DNA of 23,089 bases from Chara braunii (GCA_003427395.1 BFEA01000338.1:16654-39742), one strand, 5' to 3'. Positions 8,531 through 16,467 are shown, numbered from the stretch's first letter. The notes: generated by a model from the letters alone, not told the origin. Made by a program: numbers and translations.

Positions 8531-8570
8531 AAGAAGAAGAAGAAGAAGAAGAAGAAGAAGAAGAAGAAGA
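8531..8570 (+). repeat. (AAG)13 microsatellite
   Basis: Pure AAG repeat inside the 5' LTR, TTC on the element's strand. Its edge coincides with the end of homology between the two LTR copies. Confidence 0.97.
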
Positions 8571-8730
8571 TATGCACCAGCAAGACCAATGACAATTCCC
8601 CCTTCTCTCTCTCCACCTTCCTCCTCCTCCTTCACTTCACCAATCTTATTCTTCTCACAATAATAATAATAACAATGAATGGATGAACCAGAATCAATAT
8701 CCAAAGTTCCCTCTTACTGCTGACTCAACT

Positions 8731-8754
8731 CAACAACAACAACAACAACAACAA
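8731..8754 (+). repeat. (CAA)8 microsatellite
   Basis: Eight CAA units in the 5' LTR. In a plus-strand ORF starting at 8683 it would encode poly-Gln, but nothing else supports that ORF. Confidence 0.95.
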
Positions 8755-8832
8755 GTCCACCATAGCTACGGTTTCCCTCCTTCAGCCTCCGCTCTCATGC
8801 ATAGGCTATGGCGGACTAATGAGGGCCTTGCC

Positions 8833-8906
8833 CTGACGTCCAAAGGACAACCCAAAGCAGCTATGGTGCTGCGCTGATGTCCAAAGGACAACCCAAAGCA
8901 GCTATG
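8833..8906 (+). repeat. 41-bp tandem repeat in the 5' LTR
   Basis: The unit begins CTGACGTCCAAAGGACAACC at 8833 and recurs from 8874 with one C/T change over at least 33 bp. The second unit is partial. TCCAAAGGA inside the unit is close to palindromic. Confidence 0.9.
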
Positions 8907-9717
8907 CCGCTGTTGACTGGTCCGCCATGCCTGACTCTGCCTTGAGCTTCCTTGGTGCAGCACTACCCCAACTGGGGCCTTCCAGATGCACCGCCCAACA
9001 AGGTGATGAAGATGGTGTCTACCATAGCCAGGTAAGTGCCTCACCACTCTCCTCCTTTGCCCGCTTCTTCCTCCTCCTCAAGCTGGACTGCTCGCCATAG
9101 CCAGGATGAGCTCCAGCAGCCCTTCACCTCCAAGCAGCGCTGTAGCAGCCAGCGCTGCGCTCCAGCAGCATGTCGCCAATCCTTGCATACCGCAAATGAG
9201 GAAGAGCAAAGAGCTCTTCCTGGAGATATAGCGGCCTATCCTCCCTACAGGCCCTAGACCCGGGCTACTTGGACTGGTACCGGCCTACCGCTATCCTACC
9301 GCTACTGGGCCTCTAAAAATGCCAACTTTTTGTCTTCTTCTGCTCGGCCTCCAGTACCCGACACCCCTACCTCTATTTGAGTGGTACCGGCCTACCTGCT
9401 ACTTGAGTGTTTTTACCCGCTGTTCTAAGTGTCGCGGGCCTACCCTTGCTGCTTGAGTGTTTTCCCCCCTGCAACCCTCAACGTCACAGCCACAGGTAAG
9501 TACCGGCCCTGCGGGGCCCTTCAACCAACAAGTACCCTTGCGGGTCACACACACACTCAGCCGACAAGCACTTAGACAGGCATGCAAATCAGTAGGCACG
9601 CACACACAGACAGGGAAATCACAGCAGAATGCGGGAATTTCAGCAAGGCATTCATTCCTGCGGCAAATCCCATAAATCAGCAGTGTTCTCAGTCTGTGTT
9701 TTTGGCGGGTCATTACA

Positions 9718-9721
9718 TAGG
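9718..9721 (+). repeat. Target-site duplication, right copy (TAGG)
   Basis: Directly follows the CA terminus (9716-9717) of the nested element and matches 4879-4882. Confidence 0.85.
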
Positions 9722-9928
9722 CCTATCCCGTCGGTCCGCTCGTAAGCGCAAGTGCCCCGAAAAGATTTGGCCTTACAACTTGGCACCGGGTCGAATGGTG
9801 CGGAAGAGGGATGGTACATGGCACTTCGGTGCCAAACGCGTCGCGGACCGTAAGTGTCCGCCGATGGAAGTTGACCGTGTGATCCGCACTTGCAAGCCAA
9901 GGCATGCCCAAAATGATTTTGAAGTCCT
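9722..9928 (-). pseudogene. Protease C-terminal part of the outer Ty3/Gypsy element
   Basis: The minus strand encodes ILGMPWLASADHTVNF, the C-terminal retropepsin motif (hydrophobic-hydrophobic-Gly followed by the conserved MPWL), then RRTLTVRDAFGTEVPC. A frameshift near 9778 moves to the register with GTCAYERTDGIGLC, which reaches the insertion point. It is in frame with the linker across the nested element at 4882. The catalytic D-S/T-G part is missing because homology stops at 9928. Confidence 0.85.
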
Positions 9929-10070
9929 TTGTCTACTTTTGCCTTGACTACCGCTGCCCAAAAGGGAGCAGCCAGTAGGAGTCGCAATTGCCCCTGCTGG
10001 GCCTTCAGACACGGACGGACAGACAAAAGTGCGCGCTGAACAGGCACCCTCCTGTTTGAAGGCCCCTATG
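9929..10070 (+). repeat. 142-bp direct repeat, copy 1
   Basis: Matches 10574-10715 over 142 bp without gaps and with nine differences, all transitions. Its left edge is exactly where the outer element's protease sequence stops. Both copies sit in the same plus-strand reading frame (AGPSDTD...AEQAPSC). Confidence 0.95.
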
Positions 10071-10534
10071 CTTTCTAATGGAGGCCAACTACTGTCATTA
10101 CTGGAAAGACATGCAGAAAGGAGAGCGATGGAAGAATAAGACTATAGCAGGCAGTATAGAAGGGAAGGACGTCCTCTAGTCAAAGTCGAGGGAGGGGGAG
10201 TCGAGGCACTACCCTACGAAAGCATAGATTACGGACTGGAAGACCCCAACAGCAACCAAGTAGCCCAAGGAAGGGACTATTCAGCTGCTGCAGCCTACGG
10301 GGGAGGGCAACAAGGAGGAAGAGCAGGCCGAGGAAGAGGTGGAGGAAGTGGATGTGGCATCAAGGGGAGTAGTAGCGAAGATGGCTATTACGCGGGAGGT
10401 AGGGGTTATGGTTCCCCGCAAGGTGGACGCGGTTCCTCCTCCATAGGTGGAAGCGGTAGAGGGTGCAGGCCATGGCCAGACCATCCAAGGATTGCGGACG
10501 CAGAGCCATGGAAAGAGATGGGCATCGAGAATTA
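9929..10534 (+). pseudogene. Gly/Arg-rich gag-like fragment, plus strand
   Basis: One plus-strand frame reads from the 142-bp repeat (EQPVGVAIAPAGPSDTDG) through a single TAA (about 10135-10137) to the stop at 10532-10534. The second half is Gly-rich with RGG-like motifs (GGRAGRGRGGGSG, GGRGYGSPQGGRGS) and ends WPDHPRIADAEPWKEMGIEN. RGG-rich tails bind RNA and occur in some gag proteins. I do not recognise the family. An alternative frame from the ATG at about 10079 has YCHYWKDMQKGERW, which faintly recalls a BED-type finger; I consider that weaker. Confidence 0.45.
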
Positions 10535-10573
10535 AGGCCAACCAATGACTAAAATGTGGTGATCCCAACCACA

Positions 10574-10715
10574 TTGTCTACTTTTGTCTTGACTACCGCT
10601 ACCCAAAAGGGAGCAGCCAGTAGGAGTTGCAATTGCCCTTGCTGGGCCTTCAGACACAGACAGACAGACAAAAGTGCACGCTGAACAGGCACCCTCCTGT
10701 CCGAAGGCCCCTATG
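10574..10715 (+). repeat. 142-bp direct repeat, copy 2
   Basis: Second copy, 645 bp downstream of the first. Here the shared frame runs on into VSSPETFCARVSLGGSLASI and then toward the plus-strand protease. The copies could be terminal repeats of a 787-bp defective element or the trace of a local duplication; no TG...CA ends or clear target duplication support an LTR. Confidence 0.9.
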
Positions 10716-11103
10716 GCAGAGACTGACATAGGCCCCCACCCAGTTAGCAGTCCAGAGACCTTTTGCGCTAGGGTCTCTCTGGGTGGTTCCCTCGCAAGCA
10801 TTGGTGAGGAGCTGATCACTCATCGCCAAGCTTGGGCCAAAATGAAGAAGAAGAGCAAGAGCAGCTAATCTTAGCAGCTGTAGAAATCAGTAGAGAGCGA
10901 GTAGGTGCATTAGTTGATAGCGGATGTATGCGTAGCTACATAACCTGAAAGGAACTGCAAAAGATGCACCTCGGCATGAAGGTTTTGAAATTAGACAAGC
11001 CAGCCGTGATCAGGCTGATGGACAACTGCGAAATGAGAGTCGAAGAGTATGCCGAAGGGGTAATGGCATACTTTCGGGGGATATGGCATCTTTCGCAGGT
11101 AAG
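10574..11103 (+). pseudogene. gag-tail and retropepsin fragment of a third element, plus strand
   Basis: After the 142-bp repeat the frame continues to a stop at 10868. The adjacent register, entered through an Asn/Glu-rich stretch, reads LILAAVEISRERVGALVDSG. ALVDSGC (DSG at 10916-10924) is the aspartic protease active site of LTR elements, here DSG instead of DTG, followed by the usual MRSYIT. A TGA at 10946-10948 breaks the frame, and it continues as KELQKMHLGMKVLKLDKPAV to about 11095, where CAGGTAAG begins. No RT follows. Its strand is opposite to both large elements. Confidence 0.7.
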
Positions 11104-11736
11104 TCCCCCTGGCCTCCACCTCATCTCTCCCTCTCTCCAGCTGCAAGGCAACTGCGGCATCTCAGCTCCTAACCTTGTGCCCGGCGCTGAAGACTAACGC
11201 TAACTGTGCCCAGCGCGTCGACTTCTGAAGACTACCGCACCAAACATACCCCAAATACAGCTATAATGACCGTACGTTGTATTCGGGGGAAGGAGGTGGT
11301 CCTAAGACGGATCCTAAATGACACGACCCTAAAACAGGCCGAAACAACACTGGTCCTAAACAGTCCCTGAACACCCTACTAAACCCCTAACCGTACCGGC
11401 GGGCCCATTGGGGCTTGTGTGGGACCCATGGAATGCCACATGAGGCCTAAAGTGAAAAATGCAGTGCGGGCCCTATCGATAACAGTCAACGGCGTTATAC
11501 TTGCCTTTGACTGGTTTCGACTCTTAATAAAATCCATCCGTTTCAACTGCCCATTGAGGTCGAGCAGCTAGCTAGTTTTGTCTTGTTCGTTTTCTTTTGT
11601 GCATACATGCGTGCAGTGTGTTTGCCTGTGTAAATGCCCTGACCTATTTCTGTATTTGATGGGGCATATCTGTGTTTTGCTGCAGGTTTTCAATCGTTGC
11701 AGGGCACATCTCACACTGGCACCTGCATGAGCAGTG
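11104..11736. other. Unassigned stretch
   Basis: Begins with CCTCCACCTCATCTCTC directly after a CAGGTAAG site, like the stretch after 1248. CCTAA words recur between about 11299 and 11390. The right half (after about 11510) is less GC-rich and more T-rich, ending in a plausible 3' splice site, TGTTTTGCTGCAG, near 11684. I see no gene. Confidence 0.4.
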
Positions 11737-12081
11737 ATGGATGAAGACACAGGGTTTCCATTGGGCCGTTGCAAGGATGTAGGAACAATGCCATCAACTG
11801 AGAGAGGCAATGGATTGACCAGCTTAACCTATCGGCGGTCAACTCAGGCATCAGGGGGACGAGGATGTGGAAGAGGGGGCCCAGGTTATGCTAGGCGGGA
11901 TTCAGATGATCCGATGATTGACAAGCTTGGATGGAGAGAATTCCTCGCGATTGTTCTGAAGTGGACCCACTTTGACGTGTTGAATGAAGACCTCTTTGCA
12001 TCGGAGGCAAGGAATGGCGAGCCCTCCCTCCTCCTTTACTCTCCCAAGCTCTTCCCTGATTGCGTTGCAGTCATGCAGTAA
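11737..12081 (+). CDS. Hypothetical ORF, possible exon, 114 residues
   Basis: ATG at 11737, stop at 12079-12081. The middle is Gly/Arg-rich (GGRGCGRGGPGYARR). The C-terminal half is a balanced globular-looking sequence (MIDKLGWREFLAIVLKWTHF, then LNEDLFASEARNGEPSLLLY). No family recognised. It is preceded by a good 3' splice-site-like sequence (about 11672-11684), and its end overlaps a possible donor (GCA/GTAAAA, about 12077). A strong acceptor TTTGTTGGCAG lies at 12136-12146, with an open ~40-codon stretch after it (12147-12268). It may be part of a host gene or a random ORF; amino-acid composition is the only support. Confidence 0.3.
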   Translation: MDEDTGFPLGRCKDVGTMPSTERGNGLTSLTYRRSTQASGGRGCGRGGPGYARRDSDDPMIDKLGWREFLAIVLKWTHFDVLNEDLFASEARNGEPSLLLYSPKLFPDCVAVMQ

Positions 12082-13016
12082 AATTTCCCCTTTGTCCTTG
12101 TTTCTATGGACAACATGATCTCGTATCATTTCTGTTTGTTGGCAGACTGTTTCTGAGGTGAACAGACCCATGAATTGTGAAGAAGAATGTGTCCTTGTTG
12201 GGATGTTTTCTCTATGCAGATGCAATGCTCGTAAAAGATTGGTAGAAACGCAGTTTCATTGCCGATGAAAGTGGGCATGCGCATGCAGTGGTAGTGCTGT
12301 CAGACATTACTGTTGTTGATGGGTGGTATTCTCTATGATTGGACTCGGGGCACCGATAGTTGCAGTCCTGGAGGGGCTCATTAAGCCACCAGCCCGTTTC
12401 CCTGGAGCCTTGTTCCATCGCACAGCAAAATTGCAGTTTGAGCCTACCTAAGGGAAAAGGCTGACCATGCCTGTGAAGATCGCATCCACAACAGTTCCTT
12501 CACTTAGGGCGGGCACAAGGCTTGCTTTGGGGGGGGGGGGCACAGTCAGAACATATGCATGTTGTCTAAGGGCCCCTGAGGACACATTCTTCACACGTAC
12601 TCTGCTGTATACATAAACAGTTCCTCATCCTAATCTTTGATGATTTAGTGGGAACAGAGGGCCCTATAGCGTGAGAAACAGGTGCAAAAGACACATTGTA
12701 CTGACACTGGGACAAGTGCAATTACTGTTCCCAACTGCAGTGGACACTGAAGAGTCACCAATTGGAGGACCTAAGGGAAGGAGCATTGCTGGCTGCAGCG
12801 GTGCATTGACTTCTACCCTGGTTGTCAACAAGGTAGAGGATAGGACCACTATAAGCTGAGGGATGGCCTGATGTAGCATGTTCACCTCCCCTGCCAGACG
12901 GTGAAACCACTGGTTCTCTGACCCTCTGACAGGGAATGAATTCAACTGGGTGCAGGCAGGCTCATACATCCAAAAAGCGGCCAGAGGGTCAATGAACACA
13001 TCTCTTTCTCATGGAG

Positions 13017-13040
13017 TTTTTTTTTTTTTTTTTTTTTTTT
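13017..13040 (+). repeat. Poly-T tract (24 nt)
   Basis: Uninterrupted T run, A tail on the minus strand. CATGGAG occurs just before it and again about 58 bp later, compatible with a tiny retroposed fragment but too short to be sure. Confidence 0.9.
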
Positions 13041-14412
13041 CACACTCCAATCGCTGAAAATATCATGGAGTGGTTGGTTAATCACAGTCACTACTTTTTT
13101 CAACGAAGCGTAGTTACTGTCCACAGTCTGTACTAAATACTCTAAATACTCTAAGACCACAAAGTGAACAGTTGTCATCTCATGCAAGCTAGCACAGTTT
13201 TGCAAAAAAACGTCTCATCATCACTGATTCGATCCTTATCCAGGAACTTACACTCCGAGAAGCAAATTGCTGTGAAAATAGAAAAAGATTTTTGCGTAAA
13301 CCCAAGGGTAAATCTTGTGCAACTCCACCTGGTCGTATATAACTAGCATGCATTCTTGCTTCTGGAACTATTTCGATTCATTTGTTTGACAACATGAACT
13401 GGAAGGAAAAAGGGAAATTGGAGATGAAGTCAATTTTGGAGTAGAAAATGTAGAAGTGTTTGGTGAACCAAAAATGTTTTTGCCTTAACAGAACTAACTG
13501 AATGGAAAGATGCAGAGCATAGTGGAGTTCTGGGGTAAGTTACGAACCACTTCAGGTATATGACTGCTGTGCAAAATGCATCAGATGGAGTGAAGAATAT
13601 AGGGACCTGTCAGTTTACAACTGTAAGGGGTCTTGAGAGGAAAGGGTCAAAAAACTATTTTACAGGTCAGGATCAAACTATACTCCAGAACAGCGCTTGA
13701 ATGGGTATTGTAGGGCTTTACCACTTGACATCAGGAAAGTGTTCACACTAGAACCTTATCCCAACTTATGCACCAGTGGTTCCTTTTCTTAGAAGGCCTG
13801 ATTTAGAATGCCACGTTGATGGTAACCGGAGCAGGAAAGAAGAGACTGCTCTGCGCCTAGGGCCTGCAGGGGAGGATGGTGGCAAGGCACGTAGGAGGTA
13901 ATCGTCATTGCGACAGCGACACACAAGGGGAAGGAGTTCACAGGACAGTCATCTCCACAGAGTCGATGGAAGGGTCATGCTCGACTGTCTTCGTGACCAC
14001 CGGCGAAGAGACCGTAAGTGATCCATAACTTCTCAAAGGAACTCTTGGGGGACAGAATGCAGGGAGAAGCCTGCATAAGAGTGGTGAAGTGGGCCACGTC
14101 AAGAAGTTCGGCCAGCAGGGGAAGGAGAAGAGGCAATGGAGGGTGGGACCCCTTCTACAAGATCTGAGGAGGTGGTAGTAACAGCTGGTCGAAATGTGCC
14201 TCCCTCAACCTCACAGATCGTTGTGACTATGGCTGCTGACTCTTAGCTATCCTCTGCACCAGAGGTCTGTTCAATTCCGTTGTGGTCTCAGAAGAAACTT
14301 GTTATGATCCATGGCCTGTACCTTTCCAGTACGTGTTACCTTGGTACAAAAACTCATTCTTAGGCCTGTTTTCCCGTTCTTGGAATGGGGTACAATATTG
14401 AGATTTGCCCTT

Positions 14413-14427
14413 GGGGGGGGGGGGGGG
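14413..14427 (+). repeat. Poly-G tract (15 nt)
   Basis: Fifteen consecutive G after CTT. A similar G12 run lies at 12529-12540. Such runs are prone to assembly and polymerase error. Confidence 0.9.
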
Positions 14428-14957
14428 TGAAGCTACGATTCGGTCAGGAAAGAACCAGTGAAAGAAAATAGATTAGAATTATATATTATTTTTTCAAGTT
14501 CAGATCTGCTCTTCGGTTACTTCAAGTCTTTTTCGCTTGTGTGCGCATGGGTGTGAAGGTTTTCAACTTTTCAGTGCCTGAACCCAATGAGCTGGCTTCC
14601 GACTTCCGTGTCTCTTGTGCCAACTTCCCCGCCTTGTCTCTTTGTGCCTCGTCTTCTTTGTCATTCTGATTTCGCGGGGTATGGGTTTCATAAGAACTCG
14701 TTGGATCGAGCTACGTAAGCGGTGATACCACTTGTAACTCCGTCAATCATCTCCTTTTAACAGTTTTCACATCTTCACACCATCGCTTAGAAATCTAAGC
14801 GAAGAAGGACTTCGTACTTCGTAGTAAGTTTGTACCTTCTGAGGTGTTCCAGCACATAGTCTTTTGTTGAAATGATTTTTGAATTCATTCTAACTTAGTC
14901 AATGAACAAATAAGTGGTGTACCAGCAGTTAAACAATGATTTTTTTCTTTTGTCTTT

Positions 14958-15257
14958 GCCGAAAGCCGAGTTATCCTAGTAAGGTACGCCGATGATTTCG
15001 TTGTTCTTCAGAAGGCTTGAAGAGTTGTTCAGGGCGCTCAAGGGTTCCCATCACAATGGCTCCAATCCATGGGCCGGCACTTTGTGCCTGATCAACCTCG
15101 CATACTCGCTACGGGAGAAGGATTCCATTTCTTAGCGCATGACGTTCTCCACCTTGGCAAAGGCTCGAAGAGCAAACGGCTCATGTCTGAATCCCACGGG
15201 CTACAAATCTTATTAACAACACAATTTAGCGAACGACGTCAAGTATTGCTATGGATT
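14958..15257 (+). pseudogene. Relic of a group II intron-type reverse transcriptase
   Basis: One plus-strand frame reads VRYADDFVVLQK (YADD at 14985-14996), a TGA at 15018-15020, then QWLQSMGRHFVPDQPRILAT, GEGFHFLAHDVLHLGKGSK and a further ~30 residues. R-Y-A-D-D-F is the catalytic block of group II intron and related bacterial-type RTs (LTR and LINE RTs usually have YxDD in other contexts). The downstream spacing (P-x4-ILATGEGF-FL) matches the RT7 block, normally KT-I-----GF-FLG. The HFLA in place of FLG and the stop show decay. RT blocks 1-4 are not found upstream. Source could be a mitochondrial or plastid intron ORF moved to the nucleus. Confidence 0.72.
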
Positions 15258-15275
15258 GATTTTTTTAACTGTGTT

Positions 15276-15380
15276 AGTCCCCGGGCGGCCCGGCTGGGGG
15301 AAGGTCGTCCGGGTACCCTCCCGGGCGGCCTGGACCGAGCAGGGCCCGGGCAGGGTCCCGGGCGATCCCAGCGCATAATA
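15276..15380. repeat. GC-rich segment with repeated CCCGGGCGGCC words
   Basis: CCCGGGCGGCC appears near 15281 and 15321 and related CCCGGGC words near 15345-15365, closing with CGATCCCAGCGCATAATAG. It follows directly after the RT relic and is much more GC-rich than either flank, suggesting an inserted repeat. Confidence 0.6.
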
Positions 15381-15522
15381 GTTTAAAAATAGAAGAAAAA
15401 AAAATCCGAAAAAAATATGTTGTGTAAAATTGCAATAAACGACTTTTGGCTGAGGGGCACCTCGAAATTCCTTGTTAATTTCAAGATAAAAATAAATGAG
15501 AAAAAATGAGTCCATGGTAACC

Positions 15523-15667
15523 CCGGACCCGGACACCGGACACTTCCGGACTGTCTTCCGGACCAGTGTCTGGACTTGTTCGGACTGTCCGGTGATCCGG
15601 ACATTACCGGACAACCGGACACCGGACCCGGACAGTTCGGACCGGTACCAGGGGTGCAAATGTCCGG
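15523..15667 (+). repeat. CCGGA array, copy 1
   Basis: Eleven CCGGA words in about 145 bp, spaced irregularly with GGACACC and GGACTGT variants. It is led by GAGTCCATGGTAACC and followed by A-rich and G-rich tracts (about 15670-15700). TCCGGA is itself palindromic, so the segment can fold many ways. Confidence 0.85.
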
Positions 15668-15727
15668 ACCAAAAAAAAAAACAAAAAAAAACGGGGGGGG
15701 TGGACTGGGCAGGGGTGTTGGCAGGCA

Positions 15728-15735
15728 CTTACCTG
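15728..15735 (-). promoter_or_regulatory. 5' splice-site-like CAGGTAAG, minus strand
   Basis: On the minus strand the context is GAGCAGGTAAGTGCCTG, nearly the same as CCAGGTAAGTGCCTC at 9028-9042 in the nested LTR. This hints at a related LTR fragment in reverse orientation. Confidence 0.3.
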
Positions 15736-16094
15736 CTCTGCGCTTTGTAGTTCAGGCAGCAGAGCACGTGCCTTGCAGCAAATCAACACGCACATTTAAC
15801 TAGCAGACATGCAGAGTTGCAAACAGTGCAAAGCAGGCACAAGACTAAAGAAACAGAGATTTTTTTTTTTTGAAAGGAGTATGATTAACTTTGAACTTTG
15901 AACTTTGGATGGGCAGGAAAGAAGGGGAGGGGGGAGAGGTTGGGATGGGAGTCGGGATACGGGAGAGAGAGAGGCGATGGAGGGAGAGGTCGGCGAAGGA
16001 AGCAAAGGAAGGAGAGGTCGGGATGGGGAGGGGGAGAGGTCGGGATGGGAGTCGGGAAGGGGGAGGGTTTTTTTTTTTTTTTTTTTTTTTTTGG

Positions 16095-16122
16095 CAGCGC
16101 ACACCAGTGTGCCACGTGGCAC
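16095..16122. repeat. G-box palindrome unit, copy 1
   Basis: GCAGCGCACACCAGTGTGCC precedes a perfect 14-bp palindrome GTGCCACGTGGCAC (16109-16122) with a CACGTG core, the plant G-box bound by bZIP and bHLH factors. The same 28-bp unit recurs 373 bp later. It follows a T tract in both copies. Confidence 0.85.
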
Positions 16123-16417
16123 CCGGCGGAAAGGAGGAGGAGGGAAGAGGGATCTATGGAGGGAGAGGTCGGGATAGGGGAGAGGTAGAGACGATGGAGG
16201 GAAGGGGGAAGACGTTGGGATGGGAGTTGGGATAGAGGAGGAGGGCAGGAAAGAAGGGGAGGCGGGAGAGGTCGGGATGGGAGTCGGGATACGGGAGAGG
16301 GAACGACGGAAAGGAGGAGGAGGGAGGAGATAGAGGAGGAGGGGAGGAAAGAAAGGGAGGGAAGAGAGGTCGGGATGAGAGGCGATGGAGGGAAGATTGA
16401 CCAGGGGAAGGGAAGGA

Positions 16418-16436
16418 GGGGAGGGAGGGGGGAGGG
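16418..16436 (+). other. G-quadruplex-capable run
   Basis: GGGG-A-GGG-A-GGGGGG-A-GGG, four G runs with 1-nt loops, immediately before the T28 tract at 16437. Short loops predict a stable parallel quadruplex. Confidence 0.6.
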
Positions 16437-16467
16437 TTTTTTTTTTTTTTTTTTTTTTTTTTTTGTG

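Larger units (their letters stand above)
4883..9717 (-). mobile_element. Nested LTR retrotransposon, gag-only deletion derivative
   Basis: The element runs on the minus strand from 9717 to 4883. Its parts are a 5' LTR (8420-9717), PBS (8406-8418), leader (6921-8405), broken gag (5000-6920) and only the last 117 bp of a 3' LTR (4883-4999). The outer ends are TGTAATGACC and CGTAACA on the element's own strand, forming the usual short inverted TG...CA termini. TAGG lies on both sides (4879-4882 and 9718-9721). The duplication could also be scored as 5-bp ATAGG with the final A shared. Protease, RT, RNase H and integrase are absent, so it depended on other elements or lost pol after insertion. 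Confidence 0.88.
8420..9717 (-). repeat. 5' LTR of the nested element (1298 bp)
   Basis: Bounded by TGTAATGACC at 9717 and CGTAACA at 8420 on the element's strand. The outer end is defined by the TAGG target duplication and the inner end by the PBS. It contains an AAG microsatellite (8531-8570), a CAA repeat (8731-8754), a 41-bp tandem repeat (8833-8906), TGGTACCGGCCTACC twice (9275-9289 and 9382-9396), and two antisense CAGGTAAG motifs (9029-9036, 9493-9500). The last 117 bp recur at 4883-4999. I could not assign a TATA box or R start. Confidence 0.85.
1889..9928 (-). mobile_element. Outer chromovirus-type Ty3/Gypsy element, split by a nested insertion
   Basis: Two minus-strand blocks (1889-4882 and 9718-9928) belong to one element: protease end, RT, RNase H, integrase, GPY/F, chromodomain-like tail and PPT. 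Removing 4883-9717 and one TAGG joins them in the same pol frame. The 5' half (5' LTR, gag, protease active site) is not found; at 9928/9929 the element abuts unrelated plus-strand gag-like sequence. At least four stops and several frameshifts mark it as non-functional. The 3' LTR continues below 1888. Confidence 0.8.
12270..14957. other. Unassigned non-coding stretch
   Basis: About 2.7 kb with short ORFs only and balanced base composition. It has a G12 run (12529-12540), a T24 run (13017-13040) with CATGGAG on both sides (about 13011 and 13069), and a G15 run (14413-14427). The part after about 14450 is T-rich and leads into the group II RT relic. It could be intron or intergenic DNA. Confidence 0.45.

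Noticed and set aside
8683-8877. Plus-strand ORF with poly-Gln
   Set aside because: It sits inside the nested element's 5' LTR over a CAA microsatellite and a tandem repeat. No support as a gene.
10079-10180. BED-type zinc finger in the frame starting with MEANYCHYWK
   Set aside because: Only one Cys and one His fit the pattern and the frame closes after about 33 codons. The overlapping Gly-rich frame is better supported.
14708-14740. 33-nt hairpin starting GAGC and containing GCGGTGA, like group II intron domain V
   Set aside because: The two-base bulge is on the wrong strand, there is no GNRA loop, and it lies upstream of the RT relic, whereas domain V must be downstream of the ORF.
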